This document shows positions 12,201 to 24,200 of a stretch of 64,000 nt of DNA, piece by piece (the first letter of the stretch is position 1; each line of letters opens with the position of its first letter). The notes beneath the pieces were generated by a model. It was not told where the DNA came from. It saw only the letters and a list, made by a program, of their open reading frames with translations, and searched no databases. This DNA comes from Oxyruncus cristatus. Taxonomy: Eukaryota > Chordata > Aves > Passeriformes > Cotingidae. The DNA is taken from NCBI GenBank assembly GCA_013399855.1, contig VXAY01002919.1, positions 849,183 to 913,182 of the forward strand, in the 5' to 3' direction. The translations under genes were made by a program, and so were the position numbers.

Positions 12201-15200
12201 AAAATCATATTAATAGTTAAAAATTTTGCTGTTGAGCTTAGCTCTTCTAGGCAAGGGTCTTATTTCCCTTGGTCTAGCAAATAAACTTCACTTTTGGAGA
12301 GGTTTCTCTGTATGTCTTATTTTTTTAAAGGAAATACTACCCATTTAAGCTTAAATTTATTAAATCTCTAGATGAGAAACCCTTAAATTAAATCAAATTA
12401 CAGGGCCTGGCAAAGAATTACTAATGTTTTTCCAAGGAGTGCTAAATTGTGACTGTTAAGGTGATATTACAGCTCAGCTTTCCCTTTGATAACCTGACTG
12501 GGATGGTGCTGAAAAATGACTTCCAATAAAATGAACTTCCCATCTGAAATTTTATTTATCAGGGTTATGGGGAAGGGCTGGTCATTATTTTTTATTCTTC
12601 TTAGACTCAAAGATGTGCCCTGGAGACCTTAAATTTCTCTTAGTGAGTGCCAACTGTAGATTCATCAGCTCTCTTTCTTCACAGTAATTTGCATGATATA
12701 ACAAACTTCAGAAACATTGGAGGCTGAGGAAGACATCCATGTTTTAAACCCTACCTGCTGTATGTTCCCAGGGCTGCTTTCCTCTTTGCTGAGCTCAAAA
12801 TATCTTCAGAAAACCACGCAGCACTTTTTTAGTAAACTCAGAGCTATTTTTGGACATTGTTATTTTGCTCAAGTGGAAAACTGAAGCAGTTTAGGTGGGG
12901 TTTGAGTAACTCCTGACAGTGTTTGCTTTTGCAATTACCTCTTGGTTGTGTTTGACTTAATGGGGCGTGTAAAGGTTTTGAAGGGATGACTTAGAAAACC
13001 TCTGGGTGTTTGACAATATAAAGATTTGAGAGTTTGGTGCATCCTTGAGTGTGCCAGAGCTGAAATCGTACGGAATTCAATCTTTAACCACACGTATACC
13101 TGGTGTTTGTGTGCAGTTTCGCATTCTTACAGGTGTCAGTGTCTTTTGGGTGCTTGGGAGAGGAATTCCTTCTTAAAAATAAAGTGGAAACAGCTATAAA
13201 CCACTGACACTGTAAATCATGAAATCATTAAGGTCGCAAAAGACGTCAAAGGTCATCCAGTTCCAACCAGTAACATAATGTATTCACAGGGACTTTAGGG
13301 TGAGAACAGGTCTGGAGTTGTCTTTTTAAGTTCATTGCTGTTACTTAGCTTGGAATTGAGTTGTTTCGCCTTTCAGATTGTCCAGATTTTATTTTAAAAT
13401 CCACAAATGGTTTATGTTTAAAAACAGAGGCCGTGGGAGCATCTGGTCAACGTCCCGTTTTCTGTCCTGTGCACAAACAAGAGCAGTTAAAGCTTTTCTG
13501 TGAAACCTGTGACAGGCTGACGTGCAGAGACTGTCAGTTACTGGAGCACAAAGAACACAGGTACAGATATTCCCGTGTCTTAATTCCCGCGGTGTGCTGT
13601 CTCAGAGGATGAAATGGCATTGAGGCAAACCAGTTGTGTTGTAACTACCCGTTGCATTTACTCTTCGGTGGACTGAAATGATCACTTGCGAAGGAAAATG
13701 CCTGGAGCGTGACTTGAAGCAGTCCCTCGGTTGAGCTTTTTCAAGTCTCTTAAGATCAGATTCAAAACAACGCGGGCTGAGGAGATTTGGTGTGGTTAAG
13801 GTGTGAACTTTGCCAGTGCTCTGCCCCTCTGTTCAGGGCTTGAATGGAAATTCCTGCAGCCCTGAGCACCTTGGTGCTTTTAAAGAGCAAAAGTGATACA
13901 GTGAGTCAGGGGTGAGGTCATTTTTTGAAAGGGCAGATTTTATTGTGCAATAGTCTTTTCAGCATAGGGGGATTTTGTAAAGGAAAGTCTAAATTTTTCC
14001 CCACAGATGAATATATTCTTCTATTACCGAGGGGAAAATGGTTTGGTTTTAGTTGGTTGAAAGTTGTTGCCTCATTCCAGATGAAAAGAAATGCTGAGTC
14101 TGGCTCTTTGCTGCCCCAAAAGCTGAAACCTCTTAAGATACAGTAAAACTTCCTGCTCTTTAGGAGCTCTGTCTTATAGTTCTTTGAATGTCTGAACAAG
14201 TGTTTTTCAGTGTTATAATAGAGAATCTGGAAATAAATACATATTTATCAGCCACTGCACCACTGTTTTTTCTAGTCAGGCTACAAGTGAATCTTCTCTG
14301 TAAAGGTGCAACATTGAATTTAGTGTTGTTTTTCCCAGAGTAGTTGATTATTCTCAGCCTGCTACAGCAGCCTGTGGAGAACTTTTACTTTTGAAATTAG
14401 CATTACTAAAATATTAACAGCCTCAAATATCCTGCTCTGTTCTTTCACAGGCTTGATCATAAATATCCTGGAAGACACCCTTGTCACAAAGTGTGATTTT
14501 TCTGGGATACGTTCACTAACTTGTTCTAGTTGGTTTCTTTGCATCTATTTTGGGCATGTTGCTAATGGATTAACAGATGGATCTTGTTCTTCTTACCTGT
14601 GCTCTTCCAGAAGGAGAAGAGGATCCTTTATGTGATCCTTTAATGTGTGTTTAAGTGATCAGTGCATTTTCCTCATCAAGCTGAGGTTGCTGGTATCGAC
14701 CTGAGCTGCTGTTCCATAGCTTGCTATCCTGGGAAATGATGCAGTGCATCCCTGTGTGGTTGGAGTTCATGTTTGCCACAGAGGTTCAGTTTTATGGACA
14801 CTAGAAAAGGGTTTTATCAGCACTTAAAACATTTCTCACACTGATCAGCGCATGCAGAGTCTGTTTTTTTCGGTGTGTTCTGTCGTATTTTTTTCCAAAT
14901 GTTACGGTTTTACACTTGAATTGGGAACCCTTGTTTTCAGCCTTGATAACTGGTGTCTTCTCTTGCGTGTTCAAAAGGTACCAGTTTCTGGAAGAAGCTT
15001 TTCAGAACCAGAAGGGTGCAATTGAGAATCTTTTGGCCAAACTCCTTGAGAAGAAGAATTATGTAAATTTTGCAGCTGCCCAAGTTCAGAATAGGTAAGT
15101 TCCCCGAAAGGATTTACTATTAATTTGCCTTTTTTACTGAATCACAGCGAGACGAGTGATGGGATTGGAATAACACATTTGGGTTGATTCTGTATCTTCA

Positions 15201-18200
15201 GTTGTATTGGACTTAATTTTCATAATGTTTTTTTATCCTCTGCAAGTCAGTTGGAAGTTGTTAAATATCAGACGTTGTGTCTTCTGTGGCAACTTTGAGT
15301 AGAACCAAAGATCTGACACATTTATTACAGTTTTGGGAGGGGGGAGAATAAAAAAGGCAAGGAAACCCATCTTATGGTTTCTGTTTCATTCAGCTCTAGG
15401 TGAGAGAAGGGTTGAAATATTGAAATATTTTTATGTTTCAAATGAATGCCTCTGATAACTGTGTAACAAAAGCTTGGTTTGACTTTGAAGAGGAAATTGT
15501 GGTTGGTTTTGGGGTTTTTTAGGCAGCTTAACTGAAGATTCCCAGGGTTTGCTCAAATTCAACGTCATGTTAAATACTGTATATAGAGACAGGGCACGTG
15601 ATCTCTGCTGGCTTTTCACCCACTTTGGTGACGTGGTTGTGCTGCAGCTCAGGGAATTCCACTGTGGTTCTCGGTGGTTTTATGAGCCTTCTGCAACTTT
15701 CAGGTCATTTGCAAAATGACACATCATCTGGAGGTGGAAAGTACACGACCACAGGTATAAGGAGAAGTGCTGATGCAAATTTTTAACTCCTTGTGGTACC
15801 ACATACTTTAAAAAAAAAAAAAGTGTAAGGGAAGGAGAACATATGACAGAGGCAAATGTGTGAAGATGGAAGCAGTGGAAGTTGATATTTTTATGTGCTG
15901 ATTGATTTCCATGGAAGTCTTTGCGCTGTCTGACAATACATTTCTGTTTTGTTTTGGTTTTTTTTTTCTGATAAAAGAAGTAAATGAAACTAACAAACGA
16001 GTGGAACAGGAGATCAAAGTGGCAATATTCACCCTCATCAATGAAATCAATAAGAAGGGAAAATCTCTCTTACAGCACCTCGAGGTACAGTTAAGAGAAC
16101 AAAGAGTTTTCAGTTCCCAGTCCCCTCTCACGAACCCACACGTTTGAAAACAGTTTGTTTGGTGTGACTGCAGGTGTTGTAATACTAATGTTGCCTCTGA
16201 AATCTCTTGTTTACCCTTTCATAAGAGCCTGTGGCTCCTTTAATGTCTATGCCTCGTATTCAGAATCGGGCTCATTGTGAAGGAGTGTCTGAAAGTCTCC
16301 TTCTCATGTTCTCTTTGCCATGTTTCTGTGTTATAATGTAGCCCTGAGGTGTGTGTAATGTAATCTTTTCCTCAGGTAGCTTTTTTAAGGTTCATGTAAG
16401 AATAGACACAGCAGTCTTATGTATTTTTAAGGGAAGGTGTAAAGCTGGTATTTAAAGTTACAGAGATTGCAGTAAAGGAGACAAAGGCTCCAAGCATCCT
16501 TTCCAGATAGCACATCCTGAATAATGTTTATATTCCGACTTCTATTAAAATCCATGAAAATGTAACTTATTATTACTTCCTTTATCTGAGAGGAAATCCA
16601 TCCTAGGAAGATAGTTAATTGCATATGGCCAGTCTGCCATGGTTGGGACTGAAAAATTTAAGATCAAGTGAATTACAATAGATTTTTTTTTCTGGTTAAG
16701 GAACAATTATGTGGCAAGGAAATGGAACATTCCTGGAAGAAAAAACTAATTGGATCATGAGTAAAAGAAATAATTTAAAATTACATGAATTTTGGCTTTT
16801 CTTGATTACCCAGTGTTTGTTACAAGCCAGAAAATTGCTCCCCCAGTTCTGCGATGTGCTGCTGGGCCCTGGAAGAAATTGGGGGAGAAACTGGTCCTGT
16901 TTGAGTCGTTGATAATTTTCTGGGATAAAGCAGAGGCTCTTCACTGAGCCCACAGTCATCCCTGCACTTTGATACCTCTGGGAACAATGGTGGAGGGGAA
17001 TATTAGATAATTATTGATGGTTCTAGCACCCTGAGAGTGAACATCAGTAAACGCTGCTTTGCTTGGGACATTTTCCTCTTGCTCCAAGGACTGGGATAGC
17101 AGTTTGCATTTCCCTGCTGAACCTGAACCCCCCCCCATTGTAATAAAGTTTTTGTTTCTTTTTAGAATGTAACAAAGGAGAGACAGATGAAGTTAATACA
17201 GCAACAGAATGACATCACTGGTCTGTCACGACAAGTGAAGCACGTGATGAACTTCACCAACTGGGCGATCGCGAGTGGCAGCAGCACCGCCCTGCTCTAC
17301 AGCAAACGGCTGGTGAGGGGCACCCTCTGACTGTCAGCCTGGAATCTGAGCTGGAAGGGATCACAGCATCATCCAGTCCACCCCTGGCCCTGCACAGACA
17401 CCTCAACAATCCCACCCTGTCCCTGAGAGTGTTGTCCAAACGCTCTTTGAGCTCTGGCAGCCTTGGTGCTGTGCCCACTGCCGTGGGGAGCCTGGTCAGT
17501 GCCAAAACACCCTCTGGGGGAAGAACCTTTTCCTGATATCCAGCCTAAACCTCCCCTGATACAGCTCCAACCATTCCTTTGAGTCCTGTCACTGCTCACA
17601 GAGAGCAGAGATTGGAGCTGTCCCTCACGAGGAAGCTGCAGCCCCTGTTGAGCTCTGACCTCAGGCTCCTATTGTCCAGCTAAAGAGAAGTGACCTCAGC
17701 AGAGCAAGTGACCTCAGGCACTCCTTGCGTGGCTGTACAGAGTGGGCTGCACAGTTCAGAGAATGATTACTCAAAAAAACTTCTACGTATTGTTGCAGCT
17801 TCACTAGATCATATCCAAGGAAGAGACAATGAGTTGTTCATGCATCATTTAATATACTAAAATCCCCCTTCTGTAACAATGGGATAGATTTCCCAACTTG
17901 GAACACCGCTTTTCAATTCTAAATTAAGGATTTAGGGATATTACTGTAGAAGGAATGGGGTCAAACTCTGTAAAGACACCTCAGTGTTTCACTTGAGTCA
18001 CTGCATTACTATTATGGTGTAACAGTGCTGCTCTTTAATCCTCGGAGTGAAAAATGAGCTGTGCAGTGGATGATTTTCCTGGTGAATTGAGAACTTGCCA
18101 GGCTGTGAACCCAACTTGCTGTTCCCAGTCCTTGTTGGTGTTTCACAGCCTGAGCTCTCTGGGCAAATGCACGCTTCTTATTTCTCTTTCTGCGTTTCTT

Positions 18201-21200
18201 TGTCACCAACAGTCTTGTTTTTGCTTTCCATCAGATAACGTTCCAACTACGGCATATTTTGAAGGCACGTTGTGATCCCGTCCCAGCTGCCAACGGAGCG
18301 ATACGCTTCCATTGTGACCCCACCTTCTGGGCCAAGAATGTTGTCAATTTAGGTGAGAAAATTGTGTGTGCGTGTTCTGTGTGGCTTGAAAAACTCAGTT
18401 GAGTTGGGGGTGTTCATCCAGCATGGGTGAGTTGGAGTGCAATACATCTGTTAATGCAGGAGACCGAAACTCTTGATTATCCTGTTTATCTGCTCTGTTC
18501 TTTCTAGTAGCAAAGCTTTTTCAAAGGCTTATGGGAACCAATGGGAATGGTTCTAGGAATGGCCCTAATCCTGGAATGGTTTGGGTTGGAAGGGACCTTA
18601 AAGCCCATCTCATTCCACTCCCTGCCACGGGCAGGGACACCTTCCACCAGCCCAAGTTGCTCCAAGCCCCGTCCAACCTGGCCTTGGACACTTCCAGGGA
18701 TCCAGGGGCAGCCACAGCTTCTCTGGGCAACCTGTGTGAGTGTATTGAAGTGTAATCACTTAGACTTTGCAAAGCACAGGTTTTGAATGAGAGAAGAGGG
18801 AGGTGAGACCTGTTAGCACCTGCTTGTGAACTTCTCTGTTGGATAAAACTGCAGTAGAAAATATAAAAATATCAGCTTTTGTGTGTACTTGCTGCTTTCT
18901 CTGAGTCCACTATCCAGGTGGTGGTGTTCCTGTCTTCGGTCAAGGAGGGTTATTCCCCGGGGCAGGCAGTGAAGGAAACAAGAAACTCCTATAAAAAGGG
19001 ACATGCAGAGTCCAACGAGTACATATTAACAGTCAAAAACAACATTTTTGCCTTTTCCCTTCAGAGAGGTAACCTGGTCCACCACATCTTAGGAAGGCAG
19101 GGCTTGCTTGTAGCAGTTTTATGTCATGTTTATGTAACCTGTTCTTAGTCATTCAGTTGTGGGACACTCTTCACTGTCACCCAAATATCTCTTCCCAGGC
19201 TTTGCTTCCCCAAATTTTTTTTTTTTCTCTTCTGTTTCTCATCTTTTTTGTGCTGAACACAGAGAAGTCATCTCTGTCTGTCTTGGCTTTTAAGGCTATG
19301 CAGTTCCACTTCTTTCACTCTTTCCTCACAAATCATGTTTTTAATTTCGCAGTTTCTTCTTGTAAGCCGAGTTCTCTTTTTGTTTCTGTCACATGTGATT
19401 ATAGAGACTTAAAAAGGAAATTTCAAGCTTAAATTGCTTTTTTACTGCCACTGAGGAAACTGCATTAGAAACATCTGAATATTCTGCATGCTGATGGAGA
19501 TTTAACTGTTTATTTTTGATTTTGTTTTGTTTAGGTAACCTTGTCATTGAAAATAAACCGGCCCCTAGTTACACTCCTAATGTAGTGGTTGGGCAAACCC
19601 CTCCAGCAACAAACCACATCAACAAAGCTCCAGGACAGATCAATCTTGCACAGCTTCGACTCCAGCACATGCAGCAGCAAGTTTATGCCCAAAAACACCA
19701 GCAGCTGCAGCAGATGAGGATGGCACAGCCATCTGCATCCGTGCCCAGGCAGAGCAGCCCCCAGGTCCTCCAGCAGCAGGTAAATGTCTTGTACGTTGTT
19801 ATTTCGCTCATAATTTTAAAATTGCCCTGTCAGATATAAACTTAGAAAGCAGATTATAAGCTAAAATCTTTTGAAATTTGACATCCTTTAATGTGATGGC
19901 TCTTGGCTTTGCTTGATGTTATGTTACTAGTAATCCTACTACTGTGGGAAGAGATTGGCTTCTTTTCTCCGTGTTGAAAGCAAAAATTTTAAAAAACACA
20001 AACCCTTGCAGCCTCCCAGGTTGATCAGCATGCAGACCATGCAGAGGGGTAACATGAACTGTGGGGCTTTCCAAGCACATCAGATGAGAATGGCTCAGAA
20101 TGCTGCTCGTATACCAGGAATACCACGCCACAATGGACCTCAATACTCCATGATGCAACCTCACCTTCAAAGACAAGTATATCCTGTGTACACGCTTCAT
20201 TTGTGCCATTGTGCCAGACTTTTCATTCCAGTAGATGGTACCTCCAGCTGTAAATGTGTTCTATCTTGTCACCCCTGTAACTCACAGCCGCACACATTTT
20301 ATGTGCTCTGCCATGTTGCATATTGTACGGTGACATTTCTGTACTGTACGGTGACATTCTGTGCTGAAACCTTGAAAGTGAAGTGTAATATTGGTGTTGC
20401 ATTTTAGTTCTGGCGAGCAAAACGTTTCCACTTCTGCAGTGATGTTCAGCTTTTGGGTTTCCTTAGAGAATGCTGAGGAGTAGCCAAGTTCAAAGTGGTG
20501 TAGTTGAGGGGTTTTAATTAAACCAGATTCTGAAGTGTTTTTAAATTCAAACCTGAAGCATGATGCAGAGCTCTGTATACCATTAGGAATAAACAATTAT
20601 TTATAATGAATATTGATGGGACTAAATAATCAAAAGTGAGTTTGTATTACTCGAAACAGTCACTTTCTTCTTAAAATTTGTAGAGAGATTTATGAACTCT
20701 GAAGTTGTCTTTGGAGGAAGTAATTGCTTTAAAAAAAAAAAAAGAAAATGTTTTGGTGGAAGACGTGCTACACATTTAGATGTTTAGCCACATAAAGTGT
20801 TTTTTTTTTTTTCTTTCCAAGCTAAGAGAAATAGCAGCTGCTTTGCATTCAGTGCTGTCAGGTGCCGTTGGTAGCTGTGAGTTTGGTTTTGGTTGAGGTC
20901 CGTCACACAGTGCACGTGTTGCGGTGTGCCTGCAGTGCCTGCCCTGTCTGTGACACAGCCCTGCTCTCTGCTCTCTCCCTGCAGCACTCGAACCCTGGGC
21001 ATGCTGGGCCTTTTCCAGTGGTTTCTGTGCACAACACCACAATAAACCCCACCAGCCCCACCACAGCAACCATGGCCAGTGCGAACAGGGGGCCCACCAG
21101 TCCGTCCGTCACAGCCATCGAGCTCATCCCCTCCGTGACAAACCCGGAGAACCTGCCTTCCCTGCCAGATATCCCCCCCATCCAGGTCAGTGGTGGTCAT

Positions 21201-24200
21201 CAGGCACTTACACTGGAATGATCTGCTTTCCTTTCCATCTGATGGGGTTTTTTTTGTTTTTTTTTTTATTTGGACACCAGTTTGTGTCTGTGGAATGATA
21301 CGATCGTCATTTAAAATTTAGATTAAGATCTTCAGCCCTTCACACTTGGGCTGTTTTCTCCATATAGGATTGACCTGCTCCACCTGTTAACCTGTAGATT
21401 AATCGGTATTTAATGTGTGTCAGATGGTCAGATCGAGACTTTAAATAATCCCAAACAATGTGTTAACTTCCTTTCTTCCACAAGGCCATCCTGTGGGAAG
21501 GATATCACCAGAATGGTTGAATAGTTGTGGAAAATACCACTACAATAGTTGAATAGTTGTGGAAGACATCAGTAGAACAGTTGAATAGTTAAGAGATCAC
21601 TAGAATAGTTGAATAGTTAAGATATCACTAGAATAGTTATGGAAGATACCCCTAGAATAGTTGAATAGTTAGGGAAGATATCCCTAGAATAGTTGAATAG
21701 TTAGGGAAGATACCCCTAGAATAGTTGAATAGTTAGGGAAGATACCCCTAGAATAGTTGAATAGTTAGGGAAGATACCCCTAGAATAGTTGAATAGTTAC
21801 GTATTTTGAGTGCCCTGAATGGTGATTTATTCAGGGTTTAAATTGCCTGGAGCTTCTCTGTGATATTCCTAAAGGTAGCAGAGACGGGAAGCACAGAGGG
21901 AAGGTGTCCCACTGCTCCACAGAGGGGCACGAGCTGAGATAGATTTTGAAGTGGAGCCCATTTGGAGAGGTCAAAAGAATAATTTAATGTACATGTGGAG
22001 GCAAAGAAAGTAAAGGTAACATTTTCTGCAGGAGTGTTTGGGAGGCCAGGGAGAAGAGTCTTCATCTTGACATGTTTACATTGAAATGCTCATATAAAGC
22101 ATAGGAGATCTGGTCATTATACAGGAAACAAAACCTGAATTCCACCCAAGCAGGTGGTCTGCTGTAATACCAACAGCAGCTCTTAAGGTTTTAATCTACA
22201 GAGTGTGAGAATAGTAGGGAAAAAAAGAATCACATCTCAGTGTGAGCAGTCTGTAATGCTCATTATGCTTTGCTTACTCATTAGAACAAAACACCAGTGT
22301 GAGTGGTGTTCACCTGCCCATATTTGAAGCTCATGAGACACCAAGTTAGAAATATTTGTTAGTGGGATAGTCCAGAACATTAACATGCAACTTCCAGGTG
22401 CACTGAACATGCAGAATTCTGTTCAGATGCTCTTTTTTTTATAGCTGTTCATGCAGTAGCTGTTGTGGATTTTAGTTGGATTTAGTGGCTGGGGAGCTGT
22501 TAGTCCTTCAAGCTGCTTGGAGCATTAAAACTCGAATACAGTGTGTTTCAAAACATGTTATCTGCAGTTATGTTGTCGTGCAGTTAATGGCTTTAAGCAG
22601 TTACAGCAGTAGGGTCCCTGTTTCCTCGGGTTTAACAGATACTGAAATCTGTGTGGAAAGTGAATGGGAGGGAGATTTCCCATCACATCAAGGACAAACA
22701 AGTTCATGGTTTCCCCTAATTGCGGAATGACTCTTGCAACAGCAGTAATCTGGTAGTTCATGACTAACAGCACGTGTCTGAGTAACACTGAGCATCTGGG
22801 AACCAGAAAGTTTGGAATGACTTGGAGTAAGTGCAGCCTGGGACCATACTGGAAGAACTCTGATTTAGGAGCCTTTGAAAAATCTCATTTTAAATGTCTG
22901 ATTTGAAAGCCTGATCTTTTTATAAAACTGATGAAAGTGTTTGCTGGTGTCCCAAGTCCTTGAAGGGAGAGTGAACAATTCCAGTGAAGACACCGATCAC
23001 AGTTTAAAGATGTGCAACTGTTACAGAACTTGAATTAGACCTCTCTGATTCAGATTTTTGGGTTTTTTCTTCTTAGCTTGAAGACGCTGGTTCAAATAGT
23101 TTAGATAACCTGCTAAGTAGATACATCACAGGCAGCCACCTCCCCCCACAGCCCACGAGTACCATGAATCCCTCCCCAGGACCTTCAGCTCTGTCTCCAG
23201 GGTCATCAGGTAAGTGTGATGGGTATTTGTGGTATTTCAGTTGAAAACAATTGCTTACCATTATCTGCTAAAAGGAAAATGATGTGTTATTGAAAATCTA
23301 TTTTGCTCAGAAAGAGATTCTTCTGGAAATTTAAATTTTTACCCTCCTTCAGAAAAGTTTTTATAGTAACAAACTGCCAGCCCATGAATGAAGTATTCCA
23401 GATACGTGTAGAGAGAACATTTTTGTCCTGTGTTACCACAGTCCTTTTTTTTTTGTGCATCAGAGGACATAGTTCAGTTAGTGTCTCCAAATGATGACTG
23501 GCTGGACCATTCTGAGGTTTGGGAAATAAGTTTATGGAATAGCTGAGTCACAGAAATACACCCAACAATCATTTGAGCACCGTCATTGTGAATCTAACCA
23601 ATTAATGACAGAGATTTCATTATGGACGTGAACAAATTAAGTCACCAGTACCTAAGGCTGAGTTATTTAAATACTGAAAATGTCCATTTCTATTAGTTAG
23701 AAGATGATTTCAATAACTAGGAAGAAGTTTTCTTGTGTTGGGGTGGGGAGGCCCTGGCACAGGTTGCCCAGAGAAGCCGTGTCTGCCCCTGGATCCCTGG
23801 AAGTGTCCAAGGCCAGGTTGGATGGGGCTTGGAGCAACCTGGGCTGGTGGAAGGTGTCCCTGCCCATGGCAGGGGGTGGAACTGGGTGACTTCTAAGTTC
23901 CCAAACCATTCTGGGATTTCATACGTGTTTCTCTTGGTCTTCTCTCCAAGATGCTGGGGATGAATGAGTCCAGCAGTGGGACTGACTTACTTCTCAAAAC
24001 CTGCATGCAAACCACTTAGAATTTGCTTTTTTGACTTTATTGGTGGATGTCAGTGCATGAAATTTGATGGCATGGTGGGCTGAAAGCTTTAGCACTGTTT
24101 GGATTAGCTGAAATAATTACTGGGTCTTTTACCAACCAAGTGTTGTCTTTTATTTAATCTGATCTGACCAAATGACAGAGAACAGCTGACATAGGTGACT

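Noticed and set aside
21509..21799. Direct repeats that could suggest a CRISPR array or interstitial telomere
   Set aside because: The units are contiguous with no unique spacers and the genome is avian; TTAGGG occurs once per 32-bp unit and not in tandem.
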